The notes beneath the pieces are model-generated. The model saw nothing but the letters and a program-made list of their open reading frames with translations, did no database searches and was not told the origin of the DNA. A program made the translations under genes and the position numbers. Shown one piece after another: positions 45,110 to 52,863 of a stretch of 64,000 nt of DNA. Source of the stretch: Acidobacteriaceae bacterium KBS 89 (lineage in GTDB: Bacteria; Acidobacteriota; Terriglobia; Terriglobales; Acidobacteriaceae). The stretch spans positions 372,001 through 436,000 of the forward strand of contig KB906759.1 of assembly GCA_000381605.1 (NCBI GenBank). Direction: 5' to 3'. Position 1 is the stretch's first letter; each line of letters opens with the position of its first letter.

Positions 45110-47302
45110 TCACGGCTGAGTTGAAGCAACCTCGAGGCGAACGACGTCATAGCAGATTCCATTTGCTACGCCGCCCGCCGGAACAGTGAGAACAATCGTG
45201 TTGGCGCCGGGCTTCAGCAGCGATGCGTCGAAGCTGAAGTCCCGCTCGATCCAGGTTCCTTCGATCCCGTCGCGGATCATCGACGCGCCCGCGCCAAACA
45301 AGTCGGTCATCGTCCCAGTGTCCTTGCCATTGACGCTAATGGCCAACGACCGAGTAGACACACCGTCAAGCCCGAAGCGCAGAGTGGCCTTGCCTGTGGG
45401 CTGCTGACCTGCCGGCATCTCGAAATGGATTGTCCAGGGCGTGGCCCGGCCCTGGTCGCGGCCGTCCGGCTTGAAGTCGGTGTCGTGCGGAACCTGATAG
45501 ATGAACCAGTCCTTCGCGGGATCGGACCAGCCGACCGTGAAGTCAACATCCTTGGGGAAGAGCCTGGCGTATTCGATATACATTCCCCAGTGCCAGTGGT
45601 CATCGCCCTTTAGAAACTCCTTGGCGGAGCGGTTGGGTGTACCGATCTGCCAGATCTGCTGGCCAAAATGTGTCGGATGCCACTCGATGGTGCCGAGATC
45701 GAGCTTCTGCCCCGGCGTGATCGTTACACTGGCCATAGCGTCGTAAGCACCAAGTACCCCATCTGAAATAGCGTGCAGCTGATAAGTCCCCGGACGCACA
45801 TTAGGAATCGTGAAGCTGCCATCGTCGGAGCCATGGGTCCAGAACTCGTAGTGCTTCGCGTCATTCTGCCAGGTGATCGGCTGTGGTGGCATCCTGAAGG
45901 CAGGAGCTCCAGTGGGACGCGGTGGAACGTAGGTGCCGCGATTGACACGCTTGCCCTGAGCATTCAGCTGGGCAGGATGATCGGGGTCGCTATTCGTAGC
46001 TGGCGACGCGGGACTGGCATCAAGCTTGGGTGCGGCGGGAGCAGCCGATTGTGCAGGCAAAGGTTCGACGCTTGCCGTGGGGCCAGCCTCTGTGCGTGGC
46101 GGCCGTGGAGCTCGCGGCTCTGCTGGCTGGTCAGGAAACGAAAGCCCAACAAGCAGGTTTGAGAACTTCGCCTTGGGAGCCTGCGGATCAACCAGCTTCA
46201 AGCGGCCTCGAACGCTGGCGCGTTGATCGACAGGGGTGTAATCAACACCCTTCACCCACGGATAGGGCCAGCGCGACGTCTCAACCGTCGCCTGACGTTT
46301 CGCATCGGTGAAAAGCGCATCGGGCGAACCGCCTGTAGGTACGTAAATAAAGATCGGCCCGACGACCTTGGTCCACGGCTCGTTGTCCGCGAAGTTCAGG
46401 ACGCTGCCGCCATAGTGTGTGCCGCGCCAATAGTCGAGCAGCGTCGGATCACCGCCGTCACCATCGTCGATGTGGCCGGTCAGCTCAAAGTGAAGCGGCC
46501 CGCTCGAAAGATACTCAAACGAAGGATTAATCAGATAGAGCCCGACGTGCTCCTTCGTGGAAGACCACCCAAACGCCGGAATCTTTGACTGATCAGCGGA
46601 GTAATCGTATTTGTGTTCGGCTCTCCCTTTGTAGACGCCAGTGGTGAGTCTCCTCGATTCCTTCATATTCAAATCGGTTGCGGCGTCCCAGTCAGCTCCA
46701 GTAGGCATCAACGCATTGCGCTGATCGTCGATCGAAAGCCAGTCGAATACTTTGCCGTTAAGCTTGAACCCAAACCGGCTCTCACCCACGGAACCGGCAG
46801 GATAGGTCGGCTCATGCGTGTAGATTGCATAGGTGTACAGACCGCGATCTCCACGCGCGAGCGTATAGCGAATCTCGAGGTCCGCGATGAGGCCACCCTC
46901 CTGACCGGCAGCGGTGGGTCGCTGGCCGAGAATGGACTTGCCGTCGGACCATCCTTTGACCGAGACCTCGGCGCGCTCACCGCTGACAGTCGCCGGATCG
47001 ATGGTGATCGTTGCCTCCCGCCTTGCCGCAAGCACCGGGCTCTGCTCCCAATATCCTGCGTGATGCCCCGAAAGAAATCCCATGAGTTCAACGTTGGGGG
47101 TAATGGTCTTTGGCGTCTTCACAGAGACGAGATCGCCTGTGATCTTGTCGACCTTGATGGTCAGATAACCATTTCCCAGGGTGTAGGTCGGCCCATCGTC
47201 AGTGATTGTGACCGGTGGAGAAACTGGGCCCGCAGAGGCATGAACGGGCAGCGAAGCTGCACAACAAAGGAACAAACCAGCAACGCGGCAAGCAAACGAC
47301 AT
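45110..47302 (-). CDS. Secreted rhamnogalacturonan lyase, PL4-like
   Basis: A 730-residue exported lyase. GGAG is eight bases before ATG 47302, and the signal peptide ends near residue 24. The N-terminal beta-sandwich (about 30-370) has LGNGYLTIKVDKITGDLVSV, MGFLSGHHAGYWEQSP, HEPTYPAGSVGESRF and AFGWSSTKEHVGLYLINPS, typical of PL4. A fibronectin-like domain (about 370-560) is interrupted by an 80-residue Pro/Ala-rich insert. The C-terminal CBM-like domain has WQIGTPNRSAKEF and VGWSDPAKDWFIYQ. PL4 enzymes cut rhamnogalacturonan I by beta-elimination. Confidence 0.9.
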   Translation of the reverse strand: MSFACRVAGLFLCCAASLPVHASAGPVSPPVTITDDGPTYTLGNGYLTIKVDKITGDLVSVKTPKTITPNVELMGFLSGHHAGYWEQSPVLAARREATITIDPATVSGERAEVSVKGWSDGKSILGQRPTAAGQEGGLIADLEIRYTLARGDRGLYTYAIYTHEPTYPAGSVGESRFGFKLNGKVFDWLSIDDQRNALMPTGADWDAATDLNMKESRRLTTGVYKGRAEHKYDYSADQSKIPAFGWSSTKEHVGLYLINPSFEYLSSGPLHFELTGHIDDGDGGDPTLLDYWRGTHYGGSVLNFADNEPWTKVVGPIFIYVPTGGSPDALFTDAKRQATVETSRWPYPWVKGVDYTPVDQRASVRGRLKLVDPQAPKAKFSNLLVGLSFPDQPAEPRAPRPPRTEAGPTASVEPLPAQSAAPAAPKLDASPASPATNSDPDHPAQLNAQGKRVNRGTYVPPRPTGAPAFRMPPQPITWQNDAKHYEFWTHGSDDGSFTIPNVRPGTYQLHAISDGVLGAYDAMASVTITPGQKLDLGTIEWHPTHFGQQIWQIGTPNRSAKEFLKGDDHWHWGMYIEYARLFPKDVDFTVGWSDPAKDWFIYQVPHDTDFKPDGRDQGRATPWTIHFEMPAGQQPTGKATLRFGLDGVSTRSLAISVNGKDTGTMTDLFGAGASMIRDGIEGTWIERDFSFDASLLKPGANTIVLTVPAGGVANGICYDVVRLEVASTQP

Positions 47303-47410
47303 CGAATAGTCTCCAAATCGGGGGTGCTACCGATGAGTTACGCGTGAAGTGAAACGAAAGACTCATTATTTTTGCAAATGAGAAATTGTTTCTGAGGATT
47401 AATTCGCCGA

Positions 47411-47446
47411 AAAAAATGGCCGCTGCGTAGCCTTCCCGCAGCGGCC
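47411..47446 (-). terminator. Intrinsic terminator of the blaI-M56-htrA operon
   Basis: Read on the minus strand, a perfect 10-bp stem (GGCCGCTGCG / CGCAGCGGCC, arms at 47437-47446 and 47418-47427) is followed by ATTTTTTTC. It lies 17 bases past the htrA stop. Confidence 0.92.
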
Positions 47447-47462
47447 GGAGAAAACTGTGAAA

Positions 47463-49049
47463 CTACTCTCCGTTCTGGTTGCTGGCGCCATCCGTGTGGA
47501 CGACACGATAGCTGGCATTTCCCTGCGACCAAACCAGAAGCAGCAGGTCCTTCCCTTCCGGATTCGCATGAGCGTCGTTTACGAACTGCTCGGTTGAAGC
47601 GATCGGTTTGCGATTCATCTCGAGAATTACATCCCCCGGAGCAAGTCCCGCATCTTCCGCTGGACTTGCTGGACGAACGCTCTGCACGGCCACGCCATTC
47701 ACCTGCGACGGAATATGCAGTTGCTGCCGGACATCGGGAGTCAACTCAGCGACGGCGAGTCCCAACTTGCCCTTTTGCGGAGCAGTAGAACCGCCCTCGC
47801 TCGCAACCTCAGCATTCTTCTGATACTCGCCGACCTTCACATTGATCGTCTGCGAAGCTCCGTTTCGAATGATTCCCAGCTTGATCTCCGTGCCCGGGGT
47901 CTCTTCGCTCACAGCAACCTGCAACGCACTGCCGTTCACAATTTGCTGCCCGTTCAGCTCGGTGATCACGTCGCCGTTCTTCAACCCAGCCTTACCGGCC
48001 GGAGAGTCAGGAGTTACCTGCGCCACAATCGCGCCAGTCGCCGCCTTCAGATTGAAGAAGCTGGCATTCGCAGGAGTCACATCGTTCAGGCTGATGCCGA
48101 GATAGCCATGATGCGCGGCTCCCGTCTTGATCAGCTGCTCTGAGGTCGCTCGCACGATCTGCGAAGGAATCGCAAATCCTGCGCCGGCAAACGAACCGCC
48201 GTTGGAGATGATGAACGTGTTGATTCCTACCAGCTCCCCACGTGCATTTACGAGCGGTCCGCCGGAGTTGCCCGGATTGATCGCGGCATCGGTCTGGATG
48301 TACCCGCCGAGCTTCCGTGCGTCCTGTTTGTACGGATTGTCCCGGTTTACCGCGCTCACAATTCCGCGAGTGACAGAGAACTGGAAGTAACCAAACGGGC
48401 TACCAAACGCCAAGACGGTCTGTCCCGGCTTCAGCTTGGACGAATCGCCCCAGGCAATGCTGGGCAGGTCCTTCGCATCTACCTTGATCACCGCGAGGTC
48501 GGTCAGTGGATCTCTGCCGACCAGCTTCGCATTCAGCACGCGCCGGTCGTTCAACGTCACGCGCATGTTCACCGCACCATCGATCACATGATTGTTCGTC
48601 ACGATGTAACCATCCGGCGAGATGATGATCCCGCTGCCGATGCCATGCTCGAGCGGTTGCTGTTGCGGGCGCTGCATACCACGCGGTTGACCGAAGAACT
48701 GCGAAAACCCTGGAGGCAGGCCCTGCATCTGGCCTGGCCCCGGACCCTCCTGGCTCTCGTCGTCATCTTGTCCGCCGCCCATCTCGTGCTCCGCTGACCC
48801 GCGCGAGGTCACCGCAACATTCACGACGGCAGGCGTTACACGTGCCGCAACTGCTTCGACCGCGCTATCCAGCGCAACCAGTGAAGACACACTGTTGTCA
48901 TCCATCGGTTCTGCCGACGGGAGCATAGCCGCGTGGACGCCGTTGTGATGAAAGAACATCGTAGCTGCCAGCACCAGTGCCACGGCAGCCCCGGCAGGAG
49001 CGCCAAATCGTCCTACCTTACCTACTAATTTATTAGTTTCAAGAGACAT
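47463..49049 (-). CDS. HtrA/DegP-family periplasmic serine protease
   Basis: A 528-residue S1C protease. GAGG lies seven bases before ATG 49049. A membrane/signal segment spans about residues 18-40. The trypsin-like domain has the catalytic triad His154 (TNNHVIDG), Asp184 (TDLAVIKV) and Ser262 (NPGNSGGPL). Two PDZ domains follow (about 310-405 and 430-515; GLKNGDVITELNG and GLAPGDVILEMNR). A Gly/Gln/Pro-rich loop sits near 90-135. It is third in an operon after blaI-like and M56 genes, and codons 5-9 contain the palindrome ACTAATAAATTAGT. Expected role: quality control of envelope proteins under stress. Confidence 0.95.
   Translation of the reverse strand: MSLETNKLVGKVGRFGAPAGAAVALVLAATMFFHHNGVHAAMLPSAEPMDDNSVSSLVALDSAVEAVAARVTPAVVNVAVTSRGSAEHEMGGGQDDDESQEGPGPGQMQGLPPGFSQFFGQPRGMQRPQQQPLEHGIGSGIIISPDGYIVTNNHVIDGAVNMRVTLNDRRVLNAKLVGRDPLTDLAVIKVDAKDLPSIAWGDSSKLKPGQTVLAFGSPFGYFQFSVTRGIVSAVNRDNPYKQDARKLGGYIQTDAAINPGNSGGPLVNARGELVGINTFIISNGGSFAGAGFAIPSQIVRATSEQLIKTGAAHHGYLGISLNDVTPANASFFNLKAATGAIVAQVTPDSPAGKAGLKNGDVITELNGQQIVNGSALQVAVSEETPGTEIKLGIIRNGASQTINVKVGEYQKNAEVASEGGSTAPQKGKLGLAVAELTPDVRQQLHIPSQVNGVAVQSVRPASPAEDAGLAPGDVILEMNRKPIASTEQFVNDAHANPEGKDLLLLVWSQGNASYRVVHTDGASNQNGE
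49024..49037. promoter_or_regulatory. Candidate BlaI-type operator inside the 5' end of htrA
   Basis: The plus strand reads ACTAATTTATTAGT, a perfect inverted repeat matching the ACTAAnnnnTTAGT core found upstream of blaI (50872-50885). It covers htrA codons 5-9, where a bound repressor could block elongation or a promoter in the 33-bp M56-htrA gap. Confidence 0.5.
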
Positions 49050-49082
49050 AATCGTACCTCAGCAAAGGGTTGAACAGCTTGG

Positions 49083-50420
49083 TTAAAGTTGAATGACGAG
49101 CCAGCCGCCCGCGGTGGGCACGGCTGCATACGAAGTAGAAGTCACGCGCTGTTCGGCAACAGCAAATACCATCCGCGGCCCCTGCTGCTCATCCCACGAG
49201 CTCAGCACAAGCAGGCGACTGACCTGTTGCATTCTCGCGTGCGGCTGCTTGGAGCGCAGCAGCACCGGAGTATGAGTTGAACGCCGGTGTTTGGAAGTCT
49301 TCTGGACTGCGGGCGGTGTGTCGCGGTTGATTAGCATCGACGCCTTCAGCAAAGTCTCATGTGCTCCACCATAGGAGGTGTTGGCGTTGTGAAACGTTGC
49401 CGGTTGATACCCAACGGGCAGAGTCTGCGTCTCGGCCGACACAGGCAGTGTTGCCCGCGAGAACGAAACTAGCTGCGGGCATCGCGCCAACTCGGCGGAA
49501 AAACCCAGGAGTGCCAGCACCAGCACGCTCATCACGACGCGCGCCTGCGTTGTGCCCATCCTCTCGCCTCGTTGCAGGATGCTCTGCACTCGCCGCACCA
49601 GCTCCGACTTCTTCTCCCACGCTCCCAGCGATAGCGCCGCAGCGCGTCGTCCCAACCTGTGTTCAGCAAGATTGGTCAGGCAAGTCGCATAGGCCTTCGG
49701 AGCCTTCGTCAGCCGAAGCACATCGTCATCGCACGCAAGCTCGCGCTCCAGACACAGCTGCCGTTCGATCCAGATCAAAACCGGGTTCAGCGGAACCACG
49801 ACGAGACTCAGCTTTTGCAGCAAGTTGATCCAATCGTCCCCTCGCCGCAGATGTCCCACTTCATGCAGCACAATCTGCCCGAACTCCGCCGTAGTCAGGT
49901 GATCAAATAGCTCTTCCGGAATAAGAATGCGCGGCGAGAAAAACCCGATCACACTCGGCCGATCCACATCGCTCGATGTACAAACTTGCACTCCGCGAAA
50001 CCCGGCCGCAGACAGCACAGCATCGCAGCCCGCCACGGGTTTGGCTCTCTTCCATATCCCATGCAGCCGAACCGCACTCATCGCCAGCTTGACCCCACGC
50101 ACCAGCGACACCATCAACCAGAGCGCCGCAATGGCAAAGCTCCAGCGCACATCTACGTGCAGCACTGGGCCCCGTCCGGTTATGGCGTTTCCAGACCCAA
50201 GCGCCGAAGCGTGCACCAGCGGCAGCACCGCAAGCACAAGAAACACTGCTGTCCAGATTGCAAAACGCACTGCAGCGGTAGTCTTCGGCAGCATCCGGAG
50301 ACAGATCGCGACACCCACAGCCAGGACAACGCCCTGCCAAAGCCCAGATATAAACGAGGTCGCGACGAGCTGAGACATTTGCTCGGCGCCCGGGATAAGG
50401 GTCAGATCCATCAGCGTCAT
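49083..50420 (-). CDS. M56 family (BlaR1-like) membrane metallopeptidase
   Basis: A 445-residue sensor-type peptidase. It has about four N-terminal helices (roughly residues 18-42, 50-70, 93-113 and a later one near 295-310), a cytoplasmic zinc protease domain with HEVGH at 186-190 and the further ligand region LERELACDDDVL near 224-235, and a C-terminal extracytoplasmic part of about 130 residues. That part lacks any penicillin-binding domain, so beta-lactam sensing is not supported. Its start overlaps the blaI-like stop by four bases. Family knowledge: such peptidases inactivate the partner BlaI repressor on a signal. Confidence 0.92.
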   Translation of the reverse strand: MTLMDLTLIPGAEQMSQLVATSFISGLWQGVVLAVGVAICLRMLPKTTAAVRFAIWTAVFLVLAVLPLVHASALGSGNAITGRGPVLHVDVRWSFAIAALWLMVSLVRGVKLAMSAVRLHGIWKRAKPVAGCDAVLSAAGFRGVQVCTSSDVDRPSVIGFFSPRILIPEELFDHLTTAEFGQIVLHEVGHLRRGDDWINLLQKLSLVVVPLNPVLIWIERQLCLERELACDDDVLRLTKAPKAYATCLTNLAEHRLGRRAAALSLGAWEKKSELVRRVQSILQRGERMGTTQARVVMSVLVLALLGFSAELARCPQLVSFSRATLPVSAETQTLPVGYQPATFHNANTSYGGAHETLLKASMLINRDTPPAVQKTSKHRRSTHTPVLLRSKQPHARMQQVSRLLVLSSWDEQQGPRMVFAVAEQRVTSTSYAAVPTAGGWLVIQL

Positions 50421-50803
50421 AGGTCGTCCCCCGCCGCGGTGATCGCTTCCTTCAGACGCTGCAATTCCTCCGGGGACACCTCATCGTCACCCAACAGAGA
50501 GAGCAGCAGCCGCTCCCGCGAGTTGCCAAAAAAACGCTGCATCATATGACGGATCTCGGACCGGCTGGCCTCATGCTCGGCCACGCAGGGGCTATAGAGG
50601 AACGCCCTGCCCTCCTGCCGATGCCGCACATAGCCCTTTTGTTCGAGGATCCGAATCGTCGTCAGGACCGAGTTGTAGGCCAACGCCGCCCCATCAGGCA
50701 TTGCCGCCACCAAGTCGCCCACGGCAGACTCACCCCGCTCCCACAAGAGCTTCATGAGCCGTAACTCAGCTTCCGTCAATGTGTTGGACTTCTTCGGCGG
50801 CAT
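50417..50803 (-). CDS. BlaI/MecI/CopY-family transcriptional repressor
   Basis: A 128-residue winged-helix repressor. The DNA-binding domain spans residues about 8-75 (LTEAELRLMKLLWERGE, YNSVLTTIRILEQKGYVRHRQEGRAFLY), and the helical C-terminus (about 85-128) is for dimerisation. It is translationally coupled to the M56 peptidase gene, the usual two-gene signalling pair. A palindromic candidate operator lies 68-83 bases upstream of its ATG, which suggests autoregulation. Confidence 0.95.
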   Translation of the reverse strand: MPPKKSNTLTEAELRLMKLLWERGESAVGDLVAAMPDGAALAYNSVLTTIRILEQKGYVRHRQEGRAFLYSPCVAEHEASRSEIRHMMQRFFGNSRERLLLSLLGDDEVSPEELQRLKEAITAAGDDL

Positions 50804-50870
50804 AGAACCATAGAGCCGGCCTCCTCCAAACCACTGCTACGGAGAGCCGAACTATGGAATCAGACGAGCA

Positions 50871-50886
50871 ACTAATCGTTTAGTTA
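50871..50886. promoter_or_regulatory. Candidate BlaI-type operator upstream of blaI
   Basis: AACTAA-TCGT-TTAGTT is a perfect 6-4-6 inverted repeat. The spacing equals that of the known staphylococcal BlaI/MecI site (ACTAC-n4-GTAGT), and the same ACTAAnnnnTTAGT core recurs in htrA at 49024-49037. Confidence 0.6.
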
Positions 50887-50921
50887 GCATTTTTCTGGAA
50901 AATTTCTCAGGGTTTCTTGGC

Positions 50922-51272
50922 CTATTTCACCAGTTCCCGATAGTCCTCGCGAACCGGGGTAAACACATCCAGCACCTCCGACGCCTCCAGCGCCGAAGCC
51001 TGATGCTCGACCCCTCCGTCGACGACAAAACTGTCCCCGGCACGAACGTCGAAGACCCGCCCATCCACATCTACGCGGATCGCCCCGCTCACCACGTACA
51101 CCAGTTGGTGGTGGGGATGGCTATGCCGCGCACCCACCCATCCCTGCTCAAAAAAGTGCCTCACCAGCATCAACTGGTCGCTATGCGATAACACCTGCCG
51201 CCTCATTCCCGGCTCCGGTTCAAAGGTTCGCGCATCGCCCGTCTTAACAAAACTCATCTCTTTCGCACTCAT
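50922..51272 (-). CDS. Small cupin-domain protein
   Basis: A 116-residue single-domain cupin. ATG 51272 is preferred because AAGGA is seven bases upstream; a longer start at 51320 is possible. The two cupin motifs are visible: GARHSHPHHQLVYVVSG with three His and a Gln/Glu-type position, and FVVDGGVEHQASALE with the last His. It probably binds a metal. The function is unknown; it is divergent from the SRPBCC gene. Confidence 0.85.
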   Translation of the reverse strand: MSAKEMSFVKTGDARTFEPEPGMRRQVLSHSDQLMLVRHFFEQGWVGARHSHPHHQLVYVVSGAIRVDVDGRVFDVRAGDSFVVDGGVEHQASALEASEVLDVFTPVREDYRELVK

Positions 51273-51351
51273 CGACTCATCCTTAGAAAACTCTCTCTGA
51301 AATAAATCCAACTCACACATTTACTCTTACACAAGAGGAAGCTCGCACGCG

Positions 51352-51876
51352 ATGATCACCCTCGAGGAGACCACCATCATCGACGCACCCATCGAGCGGT
51401 GCTTCGATCTCTCCCGCAGCGTCGAGGTGCATCTGGTCGCCAACATCCACTGCGGCGAACAGGCGCTGGCCATAGGGGGAATCCTCTCGGGACTTCCTGA
51501 ACTCTCCCAGCAGGTCACGTGGCGCGCGAAGCACTTCGGCGTCTGGCAGAATCTCACCAGTAAATACACCGCCATGCAGCCTCCAACCTACTTCCAGGCC
51601 ACCATGATCGACGGCATCTTCCGTTCCATGCAAGCTGACCACTACTTCCGCACGCTTCCATCCGGCGGAACCGAGATGAAGGACCTCTTTCGCGTCGCCG
51701 CTCCCCTTCCCCTTCTAGGCCCCGTGGCGGAACTCCTCTTTCTCCGTCGCTACATGCGTGCCCTGCTCCGCGAACGCAACGCCGTCATTAAGCAGATCGC
51801 CGAATCGAACGACTGGCAACGCTACCTTCCCTCCCAGAAGACTGAACAAAAGCAAAGCGAAGGTCCAACTCCATGA
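51352..51876 (+). CDS. SRPBCC (START-like) family protein
   Basis: A 174-residue cyclase/dehydrase-like protein. It starts with ETTIIDAPIERCFDLSRSVEVH, the first strand and helix of the SRPBCC fold, has FGVWQNLTSKYTAMQPPTYF in the middle and a long C-terminal helix (LRRYMRALLRERNAVIKQIAE). Its last codons overlap the ATG of the TIGR01777 gene by four bases; this pairing is common and suggests joint function, possibly with a hydrophobic ligand. Confidence 0.85.
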   Translation: MITLEETTIIDAPIERCFDLSRSVEVHLVANIHCGEQALAIGGILSGLPELSQQVTWRAKHFGVWQNLTSKYTAMQPPTYFQATMIDGIFRSMQADHYFRTLPSGGTEMKDLFRVAAPLPLLGPVAELLFLRRYMRALLRERNAVIKQIAESNDWQRYLPSQKTEQKQSEGPTP

Positions 51877-52832
51877 AGATCGTCATTCCCGGCGGCGCCG
51901 GACAGGTAGGTCAACTCCTCGCCCGTCACTTTCACGCGGGCGGCCACTCCGTTACCGTCTTCAGCCGCAGCCCACAACCAGCACCATGGCGCGTCGTTCC
52001 GTGGGACGGCCTCACCCCCGGCCCATGGGTCGACGAACTCGAAGACAGCGACGTCTGCATCAATCTCGCCGGCCGAACCGTCAACTGCCGTTACAACTCC
52101 GCCAACCGCCGTGCGATCTTCGACTCCCGCATTCTCTCGACGCAGCTTCTCAATCAGGTCATCATTACTCTCAACCACCCTCCTGCCGTCTGGCTCAACG
52201 CCAGCACGGCCACCATCTACCGTCACTCCCTCGACCGCCCCATGGACGAGGCCACCGGTGAACTCGGCGGCAACGAACCCGGCGCCCCAGACACCTGGAA
52301 CTTCTCCATCCAGGTCGCCAAAGCCTGGGAAGAGGCCTTCTTCTCCACGCCAACTCCACGCACTCGCAAGATTGCCCTGCGAAGCGCGATGACCTTCAGC
52401 CCGGACCCCGGCGGCGTCTTCGACGTCTTTCTCAACCTCGTCCGCCACGGCCTCGGTGGTACCAACGGAACCGGCAATCAGTTCGTCTCCTGGATCCATG
52501 AGACCGACTTCGTTCGCTCGATAGAACTCATCATTGCCGCCCAAGACTTTACCGGCGTAGTGAACCTCGCCTCTCCGCATCCACTTCCCAATCGCGACTT
52601 CCTCCGTGCGATCCGCGAAGCCTGGGGGACGCGTATCGGACTGCCCACATCCTCATGGATGATCGAGATCGGCACCTTCCTCATGCGCACTGAATCGGAA
52701 CTCGTCCTGAAGAGTCGTCAGGTTGTTCCTGGCCGTCTCCTCGATGCGGGCTTCGAATTCACTTTCCCCTATTGGCCCGAAGCCGCCTGCGACCTCGTCT
52801 CTCGATGGCGTCAGCTAAAATTTACGGTGTAA
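51873..52832 (+). CDS. TIGR01777-family NAD-dependent epimerase-like oxidoreductase
   Basis: A 319-residue extended SDR of the YfcH/SulA type. Motifs: IPGGAGQVGQLLARHF for the cofactor, VCINLAGRTVNCRYN, NASTATIYRHSLDRPMDE, WEEAFF, and the C-terminal DUF1731-like region ending in GFEFTFPYWPEAACDL. The typical YxxxK appears altered in this family, where activity is uncertain. It is coupled to the SRPBCC gene and followed 31 bases later by the EAL gene. Confidence 0.9.
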   Translation: MKIVIPGGAGQVGQLLARHFHAGGHSVTVFSRSPQPAPWRVVPWDGLTPGPWVDELEDSDVCINLAGRTVNCRYNSANRRAIFDSRILSTQLLNQVIITLNHPPAVWLNASTATIYRHSLDRPMDEATGELGGNEPGAPDTWNFSIQVAKAWEEAFFSTPTPRTRKIALRSAMTFSPDPGGVFDVFLNLVRHGLGGTNGTGNQFVSWIHETDFVRSIELIIAAQDFTGVVNLASPHPLPNRDFLRAIREAWGTRIGLPTSSWMIEIGTFLMRTESELVLKSRQVVPGRLLDAGFEFTFPYWPEAACDLVSRWRQLKFTV

Positions 52833-52863
52833 GTCGCGGCAACACCGTAGTATCGTCTCTAGC

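Noticed and set aside
49083..50420. Beta-lactam resistance reading of the BlaI/M56 pair
   Set aside because: The M56 protein lacks a penicillin-binding C-terminal domain and no beta-lactamase or PBP gene is near; the partner gene is a protease.
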